A DNA stretch of 64,000 bases, taken from contig CM068830.1 in assembly GCA_028554795.2 (NCBI GenBank), forward strand, positions 110,931,214 to 110,995,213, in the 5' to 3' direction. The DNA comes from Sinohyriopsis cumingii (Eukaryota > Mollusca > Bivalvia > Unionida > Unionidae). A program made the translations under genes and the position numbers. Shown in pieces: positions 13,327 to 25,788 of this stretch (position 1 is the stretch's first letter; every line of letters starts with the position of its first letter). A model generated the notes under the pieces. The model had not been told where the DNA came from, did no database searches, and saw nothing but the letters and a program-made list of their open reading frames with translations.

Positions 13327-16290
13327 GTATAATTGACGTTTTACATGCGAACAATACATTACATTCACACGTAGCTTGTGTTACAAACCGTTCAATCCTA
13401 TATTACCGTTAGCCAACCAAACTTTACTTACCACACTATGGAAATCTACTTTGAAAAGGATATGTCATACTGACATGTATCTCTGTTACATTACACAGAT
13501 GATCTTATAAGCTCTATGAATTGAATGGGTTGTACCGTTATATATAAGTTTGTACATGCCATTAGCAAAGGTTTCCATCTTCACTCATCTTATTTTTCAA
13601 GAATTCATGTTAGTAAGTTTAAATATATTCTGCTTGCTAAATTATGCAAAGGCGTCTGGTAAAAGGTTCTCAAAACATTATATAAGGTTTTCGCTATACA
13701 AATATAGTGGTAAAGATTATTCAAACACGACACGCTGAAAGAAAACTCCCCACCAAGAAGAAGAAAAAACAACACAAAAAAGCAACAACCAATAAGTTGT
13801 GATTATAGCTAAAAATAAAGGCTATAAAAAGGAAAAGGAGATATCAGCAATAAGTAAACAATGGTGTTACCAAAATAGAGAAAGAATAGCATTTAGTATA
13901 AAGAGGACCTTCATCAAACCTAAGAAAGAATGATATTTTATAATAAACAGAATCCCTTTATATTTAAAATCTAAGAAACAAACAATAGTTAAAAACTCCT
14001 TTTATCATTTATGTACTTTTGAAAACTAAACTTAAAGATATTAAAATTTTGCTCAGTTTTGAGTTCAGAAATGTCAGATATGAGAGTGTTTGCAGAGACT
14101 GAAAAGATGATTCCATTCAGATCAAGTATTAGATTTTGCATTTGATCTGTGCATTAAGTACAGATGGAAATATAATGACATAGTGATTGCCATACTGGTC
14201 TTGTTTAAGGTCTCTACATTGGTTTCTGATCCTGGTATGAATGATATAGTACTTGCGATCACAGAACAATAGTACGCAGGAACTGTATAGTTTAGCGAGG
14301 TTATATAGGTATGTTATGACCAGTTCAGGTAATGTAATCCATGTGAGAATAGAAGTGTTAAGGAAAGATGATTTTGGTTATTTCAAGTCAATCATTTAAT
14401 CTTCAGAAGGTATCCTGACGTTTCTCCCATCAAAAGGAAACAATTAATTTAAATAACTTCCTTAATCATTATAAATAATTTAATACAATGAGCTAGTGAG
14501 TTTGTGAGATTTGTTATTTTTTTTTCTTTCCTAGAGTGGGTACTAGCTTCATTCCTCATAAATATTTCGTGCGTGGGCACATCTGGTTAAAACTGTGACT
14601 GTAAGTGAAATCTCTCTAATCTTTTAGTTGTCACGTGAACTCAGTAATGTCATCTTTTAAATTGCGATCACTTGTAACATGCACGGTTTAATTTAGATGT
14701 CAGATAAAAATACTCAATTGCTTTGGACACAAATTTCACTTTGTCATGTACATCAGTCACATCATTATGTACTATGGTCATGCATACATATAAAAATATT
14801 TTAGTTCATTGAGTTGTAGAATTGCCATGCAAATTATCTTAAGGAAATTAGATTAGCTAGCTAAAGACCACATTTAATTCTAGTCTGTAATGTAATGGAA
14901 TCATTCTGGATGAATGTAACTGCTATCCAACCCGACAACACCCTACAAGTGCTCTATCACTACGACACCATAGGCTTTCGTGTTAGAAACATTCCATGTC
15001 CAGGCATACACAAAGGATGATTATGCTTTATTATCTGTAATATAAGCTAAAAGTTCGTAATTCGGTAAAAACACATTTTCAAGCAAACTATTATATTGTA
15101 CTCCTGTATTTGCAGTTGATTACAATAAGAAATATATTTGTAATTATTTTGTAATTATATTATTAATTATATATATACCTTGATTTCTTTCATAGCATTC
15201 AAGAATGAATGTGTAAGTAAATGAGAATTAATTACTAGGTCGCCATGCGAATGTGTCTGCTACGCACGAGTGCAAATAACACCGATTCAGCTGCATCAGT
15301 GTTTGGTGATGTGTGCTTAGTCGTCATGGAATATGGACTGGTGCGTGCAGGCAAGTTGATGGGTGACGTATACTAACGGACCTGGTTTAGAATCTTAAGT
15401 AGAGTACGAATTTAATATTCTCCAACCTGTATGATAGTATTAATTGTTTTATATATATATATAATTTCGGGCTAAGCAAGTTGCTATCCAGGAGGAGAAA
15501 AATATACAAAACAAATACTTAACATAAAAGTGACACAAACTTATATATATAATCTTGGGCTACGCAAGCTTCCCATCAAGCGTAATACATTTAAAGTAAT
15601 TTACAGTTCATCCATATCATTATTATGACTTAATTACAAATTCTACAAACCATAGGACTTTTTTATCATCAGTCTCAATCTCTGTTTCTGTCTGTCTGTC
15701 TCTAGTTTTCTTCGCTCGATCTTTCTGTATGTCACTTTATACTGCACATATCCAGAGAGACAAACATAGCACAAACAGAGAGAGAGAGATCGAGATCTGG
15801 ATCAATGAAGGTAAAACTGACAATCCATCTGAACATCCAAGTGAGATACAGACATTAAGGCATATAATCAGTTCCAAATGGTCTGCTGGAATAACCTTGT
15901 GTTATGATAAACCCCAAAACAAAAGGATCATATAGATTACGATGTGTCTATGCAACCTTGGGCTTCTCAGTGGCTTTGTGACTCAGTATGAATGATACTA
16001 CGGAATACCGTAACGGGAATGTCAGATAAAGTATATGCCTATCATAATAACACCTCGTTTTATTGTAGATGGCTTCATCAAAGTTGAAAAGAGCGGTACG
16101 TTACAGAACGTTGGGGATATTTTGATGAAACTGTGTGACGTGTTTTATTCATTTTTGAAAACTAAATTTATTTCTCGTTACTATCCTTCTTTATTAATGA
16201 CCAAAATATGGTCATTATGACTGGTTCTCACTGGCTTGTTTTATATATTTAAGAAAATGATAATCTATACATTCTTATTTATTTGTCCAG
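13327..16290 (+). other. receptor intron
   Basis: 3 kb. It holds two short copies of a motif like TATATATAATxTxGGGCTA(A/C)GCAAG near 15,460 and 15,545, and a short GA run near 15,780. Open frames here lack domains and good splice sites, so I call none coding. Confidence 0.55.
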
Positions 16291-16620
16291 GTGTGCCCAA
16301 TATTTTGCCTGGAAAGACTGCATTCACTGGAGAAATAGATCAGTCTACTAATATATCGATACCATTCTACAGTGATCCCGCCATAGAAAGCTTTCACATT
16401 CAAAAGGGAACCACAACTGTTGATAATTCAAGCCTTAAAAACATAAACCTCACTCGTAAAGCTATTAAATACGTGATGTATGGCAAAAGAGTTCAGTTGG
16501 AGGCTCAGATGGCACATATCGTCTTACAGAACTTATCACTGGGTGATTTTGGCAACTATACACTTGTGTTGAAAAATGCTATTGGCCAGATAGAGTTTAC
16601 ATTTCAGCTGATTCACTATG
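16291..16620 (+). CDS. Receptor exon 5: Ig-like domain without the Cys pair
   Basis: The acceptor TTATTTGTCCAG precedes it and the donor GTAAGA follows; phase 1-1. LQNLSLGDFGNYTLVLKN is an F-strand D-x-G-x-Y pattern, but the usual Cys after Tyr is Leu or Val, and no B-strand Cys is present (STNISIPFYS). It is therefore an Ig-like fold that would have to be stable without the disulphide. Confidence 0.75.
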
Positions 16621-18487
16621 GTAAGATGTATAAGAATTTTCTTATAAATTCACTGGTTAACTTTATAACATAAGATCTCCATTAATTAGTTAATTTGAAG
16701 TCAGGCTATAGGTCAGTGATAATAAACTTTTAGATAATTTGATAAAATCTGAATTTGTCTGACATAACCAGTATGCATCAATTGGTTTCTAAACCGACAT
16801 CCATATATTCAATGTCCCTATCAAGAGTTAAGCAATAAATGATTTGTGTTTTTGTCTTCACATGTCAGGAGTTAAGCAATAAGCAATTTGTGATTTTGTC
16901 TTCATAGCGGAACTGACACTTACATTTAATGGACATTTTAAACATTATTCCAACATGTTCATTTTGATTTGATCCATGGGAAATGTTAACAAGCGGGTTC
17001 AGAATTCCAATCCATACCTCCAAAGCACCATGCATTTAATAAAGTCATGACATGTCTTCAATCATCATACTTTACTCAGTAACTTGTTGGAAGAGGGTAT
17101 CTTATTATGTATTGAATTCTGTAATACATGATCATATGCTAAACGTGTGATTTACATCTCTATGGCCTTAAACTAAGTAACAGAAAAACTAAACCCAATA
17201 CGTTTAGTAACTCAACAAATAATTTATTTCTCTAGAACACAAAAGTACAAATTTCAAAGGAACTTACATTATTGTTAATTAAATCTTAAATAATCCTGAA
17301 GGTTCTATCAGAAGTCGAAAAGGAAAGGGTGTTTCATATGAATTCCAGTCTTGAATTTGCGGATGTACGAGAAGTCTTGAATGTGCTGATATACTAATAG
17401 TATATAATCCACAATGTCATTAAATGCATTCATAATAATCCCTAAGTACTGGTTTAGTCCAAAATGTCAACAAGCATATTTTACCTTCAATGAATAATTT
17501 AAATAAATAAATTATCTCAAGTTATACCCGGAAACAACTATAAATGATTCCACCACAGACTGACTTTAAGATGTGAATAAATAATTGTGTTGAAAACATC
17601 CTTATATAAAAAGCGAAGACACAATGCTATGACAAGGATGTGGGTCAAAAGGTCAAAAGGTAATTTCCAAAACATTCTTAGTTGTAAACAAGGTTAATGC
17701 TTTGACTTAAATTTTAGTAAACAACACAACTATCAAGTAGACCAGGACTTTTTTCCAAAGGAAAAACAAATTACCTGAACTCAAATTCACGTAAACAATT
17801 TCTTTTTACAAATGATCATTATCTTAAGATATAACCTACAATCATAGACAAAATTTAGCTATGTAATATGTTGTCTGCAAGTGACCCTGAAAATCTATAA
17901 CCATGGACACAAGTTTAAAGAAACAAGACAGGTAAGCATAAAACAAGTAAAGTACATAGTGATAGACAATAACTAAAGTTTAATTATTCATTACAAATCA
18001 AATTTAGATCTGATCTGTACATTCCACTCGGCCATACATAGGTTATTGAAACATATCTATATTTTCCTTTGTTTTAATTCCTCTGTTTATTTACATTTAG
18101 GGATTAGATCGCATATAAAATAGATCTTTAAACAGTAGTGTATATAACATATTTTGAAACAGACCATATTCTAATGAATATCTTTTCTTGCTGGTTTTCG
18201 CTAAATGTATTTCATTAATACAAGATACAGAAATATACCATAATCAAAGGCTGACCATGTTCAAAGCAGAATTGTAATGCATGTAATTGTCAGAAGCTAT
18301 ATTGGTCGTTTCAATATATGGTGTTTACCAGCAGCTATGAAAAACGTATGAACATTAAAAACGAAAAACATTGAAAAGGCCAGACATAGCTGTATTTCGA
18401 TTTTTCGCTGTTGACGCTGTGTCTGTAAACTTTACCCCTTTGGGAATCAGTGTTCTAGTGTAGCGTAGGAAGTTATTAATTGTAGTA

Positions 18488-18580
18488 GCAGCTGTGGTGG
18501 CCCAATGGATAGCGTTCCGGACTAGCGACCAAAAGTTTGATAGTTGGAACCCTACGGTCAGATCAACGTTTATTCGACAA
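18488..18580 (+). repeat. possible tRNA-derived SINE fragment
   Basis: GTGGTGGCCCAATGGATAGCG resembles an A box. About 35 bp further on, GATAGTTGGAACCC resembles a degenerate B box. The tRNA fold is not complete, so this is a weak call. Confidence 0.3.
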
Positions 18581-19033
18581 CCGTAGCGTGCCCTTCGAAA
18601 ACCCACCTTACTGCAATGCCTCCGCATTGAAAAGTCAGTTTTATTATATGTACCGTTAGACAACAGAATGCAACCAAAAATTAAACTCTACATATTGTGC
18701 CAATCACCTTCCGAAAAGTGCATTGCAAAATGTACGGGATCTTCGGACTACATTGTTTAAAGCTGAAAACGCAGTACTTCAAGTAAATAATTGTATCATT
18801 TTAAGAATGACGCTTACTGGTGTATAGGTAATTTATTGGCTGTAGTGTCGCGAGCAAGCCTAACAGTTTTATGCTTACTGGTGACTTTGTGAGCGATATC
18901 ACTTTTAAATGTTGCTCATGGCATTGACAGGCGCCAGACAGCAATATTTGGTACCAAAGGTTACTGAGGATATTTTATCATTTTATATTTCTACATACCA
19001 AGCATCTTTAATTACATAATATCATCTGCTCAA

Positions 19034-19470
19034 GGTGAGATTAGCCCAGAATACACTTTAATGCTAGAATCAGCCTAGCACACAGTCAACTTAAGCTGGG
19101 ATCAGCCGTGCACGGTCTAGAATACACTTTAATGCTGGGATCAGCCTACTTAAGTTGGGATCAGCCCAGAATACACTATAATGCTGGGATCAGCCTAGCA
19201 TATATTTACTTGAAGATGGGATCAGCTCACCAGAATACACTATTATTCTGAGATCAGCCTAGCATAGATCAGCTCACCATAATAAACTATTATTCTTAGA
19301 TCAGCTTAGCGCATAGCATACCTTAAGCGGATCAGCCCAGAATACACTCAAATGCTGCGATCAGCCTAGCACCGATTTTACTTGAACTGGGATTAGTTTA
19401 CACCGATTCTGATTGAACTGGGATCAGCCCAGAAAACAACGTAATGCTGGTATCAGCCTAGCACCTATTG
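19034..19470. repeat. degenerate minisatellite (GGGATCAGCC / CCAGAATACACT)
   Basis: About seven or eight imperfect units alternate AGAATACACTxTAATGCT with GGGATCAGCCTAGCAC and an ACTTAAGCT/ACTTGAACT spacer. Unit length varies around 50-65 bp. It sits about 240 bp before the FN3 exon. Confidence 0.8.
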
Positions 19471-19712
19471 GGAATCATAGTCTTGTACATTCAAATTCTA
19501 GCTCATATTTTAATTAAGTATTGATATTATTTTTGTTATTATGTTATTTCTGTATTATGTTAATGTTGTAGACTATGTGGATGTTGCTCATGTCAAAGCA
19601 TGCTCTCTATATTATGTTCTACAGTTTTGACACATCTAATAATTACCTGCGCTAATAAAATGATTTAAACTTGTTATGTATCCCATACAAATGAGATATT
19701 ATCTTTTAACAG

Positions 19713-20036
19713 GCCCTCCGCTTCCTCTTCATAGATTTTACTTCAACAAATTTATGGAGGACCAAATTGTGTTTAACTTTGATCCCGGTTTCAATGGAGG
19801 CCATGACCAGACATTTGCAATTGAGTACAAAGCTGCGTTTGGTCCTAATAGTACGTGGCAAAGTACAACTATAAAATACTTTCAAGAGAGAGAAAGTCAG
19901 TACAGGCTTCCTAATGGTACCTTCTCTGTAAACGTTCGCCAACCTCCTCCTGGGTTCTACCTTTATAGAATGTATTCATGGAACCTCAAGGGCAAAAGTG
20001 CTTTCTCAGACTGCATTCCGATCATAATAAATAGTG
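19713..20036 (+). CDS. Receptor exon 6: fibronectin type III-like domain
   Basis: The acceptor TCTTTTAACAG precedes it and the donor GTAAGA follows; phase 1-1. FN3-like features are the opening PP, FAIEYKAAFG (C strand), and YLYRMYSWNLKGKSAFSD (F-G strands with the conserved Tyr and N-x-x-G-x-S pattern). It is the membrane-proximal ectodomain module. Confidence 0.8.
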
Positions 20037-21550
20037 GTAAGATTGCAATGTGTGTGTTGGTTATTGCTGTGTTATACTCTGCACATAACTGTTCGCAAAA
20101 CTTATTAATACGTATGTGCTTGGATGAAGACCTATTAAAAGTATTACTAATCCTTTTTGGTGTATGCTGGGTGTGGTAGAATCTATGATAATTCAAATGG
20201 TGCACGAGATATATGTATAGTCTGATTCATTTTATATGCGAAATACTGATGGCTTCTTGCTCAAGATTTATATTTTAAAAAGCAAATAACGAATTCCAGC
20301 AAATATACCTTGTCCGATTTCTACACAACCAAACATAATTGGTCTGTCAAAAACGGTGTCAGATAATTTCATATAATTAAAACATGAAGAAAATATCTAG
20401 TTTTATTGGCTTCTAGTGGTATATAATTTTTTTACGAAGAGTTTTACTTCGTAAACTCTAAGTCAATCCGTTTCTCAATTCCGAGAGAGAGAGAGAGAGA
20501 AGAAAGGAAGGAAGCTCAAGTCATTTGATGTAGTGTCACTAGATGATGAAGACGTGACTACATTCTTGGGGAATTGAAGGTACTCGGATCGAGCTGTAAA
20601 GACAAAAGTCTATTTGAGCTTCTGACCAGCAAAACTGGTGTCGACCCGCGGCTGGGGTTTTTATACCAGTTTCTGAAGACAACGCCAAATATGGCGCGCT
20701 CCTAGCTCTTTGCCATGGCCAGAACCTCAAGTGAAGCTTCGTAGTCTCTTACAGGCTATCGTCTGGATCTATGTATGTCATTAGACAGATAATTCTACAA
20801 CGTCAGCGCGATTAGTAATAGCTTACGATTTTTCTAGGTTTCCGCAATGCGGTGCTTACATGTACTTTTTTTTTCTTTGTGTGCCGACTTTAGGATACAA
20901 GGGAAATGTATGTATAGACAGTTCGTACTTGATCATAAGAGCGCAATCTGTATTAAATAGTATATAATTGCAATACCGAAATAAATGGATTCAATCTCAA
21001 TATATTTTAGTAGAAGATTACTTTCAGTATGATTTATCAATTTACTTCTAATACAATTTAATCAAAACTTACTCTTAACACAATTTAGAGGAATTTTCAA
21101 TCTTGTTACTTGTACTGAAAAATTCTGTCCTAATAATTTATATAATACCTGGTGGATATTCTTTAAAAGTATATCATGTCATCCCTATTCCACTAATGCA
21201 AACAATACTAATGTAGGTAACTTGCACTTGCTTTTCACCATCGTATGTATGTATGTACGTATGTATGTGTGTGTGTGTGTGTGTGTGTGCTTGCGTGCGT
21301 GCGTGCGTATGTATGTATGTATGTATGTGTGTTTGTAGGACCGATTTAGAAGCAAATGATAATTTACCATTTCATTTAAAACGCATTTGTCCGCGCTTTC
21401 TTAAAAAGTGTGTACGAAAAGATATATGCCAGTATTTACCAATATAATCTTTGTGCTATTTGTTGTAAGATTCATTATTCTGTACGTCATTTGGTTCATG
21501 GTCCGATATAGACTATATTTAAGACATAACGTTTATTCTAAAAATCTTAG
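20037..21550 (+). other. receptor intron
   Basis: 1.5 kb with a short (GA)n run near 20,483 and a GTAT/GT/GTGC simple repeat (21,244-21,332). No gene supported. Confidence 0.65.
21244..21332. repeat. (GTAT)n(GT)n(GTGC)n microsatellite
   Basis: A compound simple repeat seen directly. Confidence 0.9.
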
Positions 21551-21697
21551 CAACTGGAGAAGACAAGTATAATGCGGATCATCAGCTTGCAGTGAATATT
21601 GGAAATGGCATTGGAACAAGTGTTTTAGTTGTCACTATTATCGCTTTGGTGATCTTCATCCTGAAGAACAGATCAAAACAAAAGAAATCACAGCTGG
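21551..21697 (+). CDS. Receptor exon 7: transmembrane segment
   Basis: The acceptor AAAATCTTAG precedes it and the donor GTACGT follows; phase 1-1. A short acidic stalk is followed by about 20 hydrophobic residues (GIGTSVLVVTIIALVIFIL) and a basic stop-transfer KNRSKQKK. This fixes type I topology, with the Ig domains outside. Confidence 0.85.
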
Positions 21698-22189
21698 GTA
21701 CGTTGTAACAAATTTAATAAAGTATGCTCCCTTTAAATATTCAATAGCAATAAATACGATATTATTTAGTGTCTTGAAGGCTTCGAAAGAAGTTTCAAAA
21801 TCAGTTTGAATCTACTCTGCCTCCTCATGTTGATTCATTGCTCTTCTTCCTCCAATTTATCGCATCCTAATTATACACAGTAGTTATACAATATTAGACA
21901 AGATTACTGTGCAGTAAGACCAGTAAATGATATTAAATTAAACAATGTGAATATTACTCTCCATATAATTATTAACAAGTGAGTCAAATACTCGGGATGT
22001 TCATTTATATTAGAATGCACTAGTTTAGATGTACAATAATATTTCGTTCGTCTTCTATCAAAACGGATAATTTTGTAACATGCCTTTGTAAAGTTTTACT
22101 TACGTAAATTAATTTTCTGGATACAACTGCGCAATGTGAAATATCGTCTTTTATGTGTATTCACAATAGCTTTTCTATTTAAATCACAG
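21698..22189 (+). other. receptor intron
   Basis: 492 bp, AT-rich; no feature seen. Confidence 0.65.
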
Positions 22190-22220
22190 ATATGCCGTCT
22201 GAAGAATCTGACGTTCCCAG
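22190..22220 (+). CDS. Receptor exon 8: short tail exon (31 nt, phase 1-2)
   Basis: The acceptor AAATCACAG precedes it and the donor GTAACA follows. It encodes about ten acidic/Ser-rich residues. It is the first short member of the short/long exon pairs of the tail. Confidence 0.6.
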
Positions 22221-23462
22221 GTAACATGGATTTCGTATTTGTAGAACAAAATATATATTCACCCAATCTTGCACCTAGAGTTAGGTAGAAGGATACCGAG
22301 ATATTTACACATGTTGTAAACCCGAATACGACAATGAATACACATTGAGAAGAATATCACATTTAGTGGATACAACGAATCAAAAATATGCTTTCTCAAT
22401 TAGTCATGTATTATGTTTAATTTTATTTTTTTGGTTCGTATAATACAATGACTTAATTACATCGTTTATAAAACGTTTTCTTCCGAATTTTCTGTGAATT
22501 AATGTTCTATTCAACAAATGGCACCGTTGGAGATATGAAGCATAATTTGTTTTTAATAAAGGTTCTACTCAATACCTGATGTGATAGTTTATCCTCGTAC
22601 ATGGGTACACTTAAAACAACAACTTTCTAGGTTACCGCTCCGGTGGTAAAATGGTTAGAGCGTCCGCCTCCGAAGCAGGAGGTCGTGGGTTCGAACCCCG
22701 GCCGAGTCATACCAAAGACTTACAAAATGGTACTAACAGCTGTCTCGCTTGGCGCTCAGCATTCAGAGGTCAGTGTTAGGACTAGCTGGCCTGGTGCCAG
22801 GATAATGTGACTGGGTGGGACATCATGCTACGTGTCTGCGGCATGATGCCCCAGTGCTAGACATCACTATTAACTGCCACACTGCAGACATCGTTGCGAT
22901 ATGACTGAAAAATTGTTAAAAGTTACGTTACAAATCCTAACCACACACACACACACACACACACACAAATACACACACCTTTCCAATCATACACTAGCAA
23001 AAGACAAGTCACATTTTCTTGTAATTCTTACAGTTTGATGATGGCGTCTGTATGGCAATGTACCACTGATTTGATATACAAATAGACATCATAACAAAAT
23101 GATACTGACAATGACAAAAGTATAGCTAAGATGTATGTACAGTTGGTTAGTGAGAATGAGAAAATCTCCTAAAAGGTTTATAGACATTTAACTCAAAAGT
23201 TTCTGAAATTCCATAATTCATAATGGTTCCTAAAAACATTATCTCGGACATTTATGTCCACATACATTTTGCTGACTATAACTTATTTGACATATTTACC
23301 GCAGTATTCATGTATATAGGCATTATGTACAATGAATTTGCACACAGTCTAGCTTCTATCTGATACGTCAGGAGCAAATAATGGACGCATTTATTTTTGA
23401 AAGTAATAGCTATGGAATTATTTGCTGAAAGGTTTGAGCATATGTACTTTTTTACATTTTAG
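22221..23462 (+). other. receptor intron with a SINE
   Basis: 1.2 kb. It contains a tRNA-derived SINE (22,631-22,941) and a (CA)n tail (22,942-22,967). Confidence 0.7.
22631..22941 (+). repeat. tRNA-derived SINE with conserved central domain
   Basis: The head is tRNA-like: an A box region TGGTTAGAGCG and a perfect B box GGTTCGAACC at 22,688-22,697. An unrelated body follows with TGTCTCGCTTGGCGCTCAGC and a CATGATGCCCCAG segment, and then a CA tail. I recall similar bodies in molluscan SINEs with a conserved central domain; the exact family needs a repeat-library search. Confidence 0.75.
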
Positions 23463-23575
23463 AGATGAAGTAGGAACAGGCCTGACTCCAACAGGAACAA
23501 ATACCGACATTTCTAATGTGTATGAGAGACTACAGAATGAAGGGCAGGTCGATAATCCCTATCTAGAATTACATA
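23463..23575 (+). CDS. Receptor exon 9: tail exon with ITAM-like motif (113 nt, phase 2-1)
   Basis: The acceptor TACATTTTAG precedes it and the donor GTACGT follows. It contains YERL, nine residues, then YLEL. This is YxxL-x9-YxxL, within the broad ITAM spacing of 6-12. Acidic residues around the tyrosines suit kinase recognition. Confidence 0.75.
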
Positions 23576-23955
23576 GTACGTCATTCTTCCACTGATGATC
23601 AGTATTCTGTATTAACCTTTTTCATTTAGATGTATTCACAAGTAGAAAAACAATGTGTCGAAATACTGTATTATATGTATTGTTAGTGTTCAATAACAAA
23701 GTCGATTCAACAACGAGAAGCAGCACATTTACCGTACAATCCTCATTTCTAACACATTTATTCTCTTCACTAACAAATTATCCTTACGTAGTAAAATCTC
23801 TAAAGGAAAACAGATTATCGGTTGAAATGAATTTAGACTTACATTTTTACTTTACGTAAATCCTGACAGTAAGTTTCTTTAAAAAAAAATCTAGATTGAC
23901 ATACCGGCACGATAAAATTCTATTAATAAATGTACTCTAGTTTGCACCGAAAAAA

Positions 23956-24032
<77 letters not shown>

Positions 24033-24076
24033 AGGTAAATTATATAAGTCATTACTGTATATCAACCTCTTTCCAG
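23576..24076 (+). other. receptor intron
   Basis: 501 bp ending in a long (TA)n tract (about 23,959-24,028), 30 nt before the acceptor region. No other feature. Confidence 0.7.
23959..24028. repeat. (TA)n microsatellite
   Basis: An uninterrupted TA run, seen directly. Confidence 0.95.
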
Positions 24077-24110
24077 GGATTTCTGCAGCAACGAGGGAAA
24101 TTGATTCAAG
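24077..24110 (+). CDS. Receptor exon 10: short tail exon (34 nt, phase 1-2)
   Basis: The acceptor CTCTTTCCAG precedes it and the donor GTAAGA follows. It is the second short member of the paired tail exons. Confidence 0.6.
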
Positions 24111-24171
24111 GTAAGATGATTTGATACAAAGGATGATTAAACGAATTTTAACAGGAAAACAAAAAAAGATT

Positions 24172-24221
<50 letters not shown>

Positions 24222-24835
24222 AAAATTATTATGAACATCGGCAAATTGTACTAGTGTACTATATTTGCAATCTATTTACGCCAGAAGTTGATTTTTATCA
24301 ATATTTGAATTAAGGACTAAAGGACTTCGATGACGGATAACTCAGTTTCTGGTGGGGTGTGAGCGTGCAGACCTCCCAACTTAAATTATTATTCCTACTA
24401 GTACTTCAGAGAAAGGCTGATATTAGAATGTGGTTGACATTTCATTTTGGAACAAAGTCAAATTGTCTAGACTTCAAAATTTAAAACAGGAGGTACATGA
24501 AAGGAAAGTTACACTGTGCATTTACAGATTTATCAATCTTTATTCCTAAACTATCATAATATTTATTCTTTTAATTTTCTTTTGGTTAGTTAATCTGACA
24601 TGTGATTAGAGAGGGGAAATTGTCCTTTATTACACCAATTTTAAATATATTAGGTAAAACTCATATAACTTTACTATGGTCACAGTGTATCAGATAAAAG
24701 TAATCGGGCTTTTAGATGTAATTAGCAATGGTATCAAGACAATTAAATGCTGCAAGAGAGGAAATTGTATATAAGCAGTCATGATTTCACTCTGTACTCA
24801 TTAATAACACCTTTTTAGTGTATTTAAAATTATAG
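24111..24835 (+). other. receptor intron
   Basis: 725 bp with a (GA)n tract at about 24,177-24,218. No gene supported. Confidence 0.65.
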
Positions 24836-24948
24836 GATTGAAGTTGAAAGACTTAGTCTTCATACTTCTAAGACCAGTTCCACTTCTAATGAGCAGGAAA
24901 GTCCAACAAGTAGCAAGTCTGAGGTTCATTCCTACTTAGAAGTTGCAG
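24836..24948 (+). CDS. Receptor exon 11: tail exon (113 nt, phase 2-1)
   Basis: The acceptor AAATTATAG precedes it and the donor GTGCGT follows. It has the same length and phases as exon 9. It is Ser/Thr-rich and ends with SYLEV, at the same place as NPYLEL in exon 9. Confidence 0.7.
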
Positions 24949-24977
24949 GTGCGTCCCATCTGTCTCCTCTCCACCCA

Positions 24978-25042
<65 letters not shown>

Positions 25043-25491
25043 CATATATATACTGGAGAAGAAAGATATTGTTTTTCAACTTATTATTACTAAATCGATA
25101 CCTACACTTGATACATTTGATATATTCTTGTGTGTAGCGCAATATATTTTGCATTTTTTGGTTATAGGTTTATTTATATTTCTCGACAGGAGCATGTTTA
25201 AAAAGCTCGAGTGATGCTAAAGTCAAAATCAATAGTCCTTCCGAAATCAATCAGCTTTATTCCATAGGTTTATTTCGTTCTCTAGAAAAAAGAACATTTA
25301 TTTGTTTATTTGCTTATAATAAACATTGTTAAGTTAACATGCACATTAAAAGCAATAGGTTTAAATTTGAAATATTTGGTGAATGTGCATTATTTATCTT
25401 TCTTCACCGAGACGTGCCTCAAAACTTAATTTTACAACTATATTTTAAACAAAAACACTGAGTCATTTATATCAAAAAATTGCCTTTTCAG
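24949..25491 (+). other. receptor intron
   Basis: 543 bp with a (TA)n tract at about 24,980-25,039. No gene supported. Confidence 0.65.
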
Positions 25492-25528
25492 AGCCCACAC
25501 CATGGATCATAGACGAAACCGCTAATAG
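25492..25528 (+). CDS. Receptor exon 12: short tail exon (37 nt, phase 1-2)
   Basis: The acceptor TGCCTTTTCAG precedes it and the donor GTCAGT follows. It is the third short member of the pairs and the last exon before element A. Confidence 0.6.
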
Positions 25529-25782
25529 GTCAGTACAATACAACTAAACAAATGTTCAAATCAACTTGTGAATTTTGTTATCCAGACCCATCTGAATGAC
25601 TGGAAACGAGTCATAATGCTGATGAAATAAGGCATTGAAAGAAGTTAACTCTCATTTTAACAACAACAACAACAACAACAACAACAACGATAATAATAAT
25701 AATAATAATAATCCAATTTTTTTATTCTTCTTACTTTTCTTTATTTGTTTGAATTACAATGCATACCATGCATTAATACAAA

Positions 25783-25788
25783 AACATT
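25783..25788. repeat. 6-bp target duplication, left (AACATT)
   Basis: Identical to 57,958-57,963; together they flank element A exactly. Confidence 0.9.

Larger units (their letters stand above)
16621..19712 (+). other. receptor intron
   Basis: 3.1 kb. It contains a possible tRNA-derived repeat (about 18,488-18,580) and a 60-bp-class minisatellite (about 19,034-19,470). The rest is AT-rich with no supported feature. Confidence 0.6.

Noticed and set aside
15729..15935. 68-codon frame in the intron
   Set aside because: Contains a GA simple repeat and lacks any domain or acceptor/donor pair of the right phase.
18355..18663. 102-codon minus-strand frame in a receptor intron
   Set aside because: No recognisable motif, overlaps a tRNA-like repeat, and no splice context; chance reading is likely.
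22631..22705. A functional tRNA gene
   Set aside because: A and B boxes are present, but the sequence continues into a SINE body with a CA tail, and the acceptor ends do not pair well.
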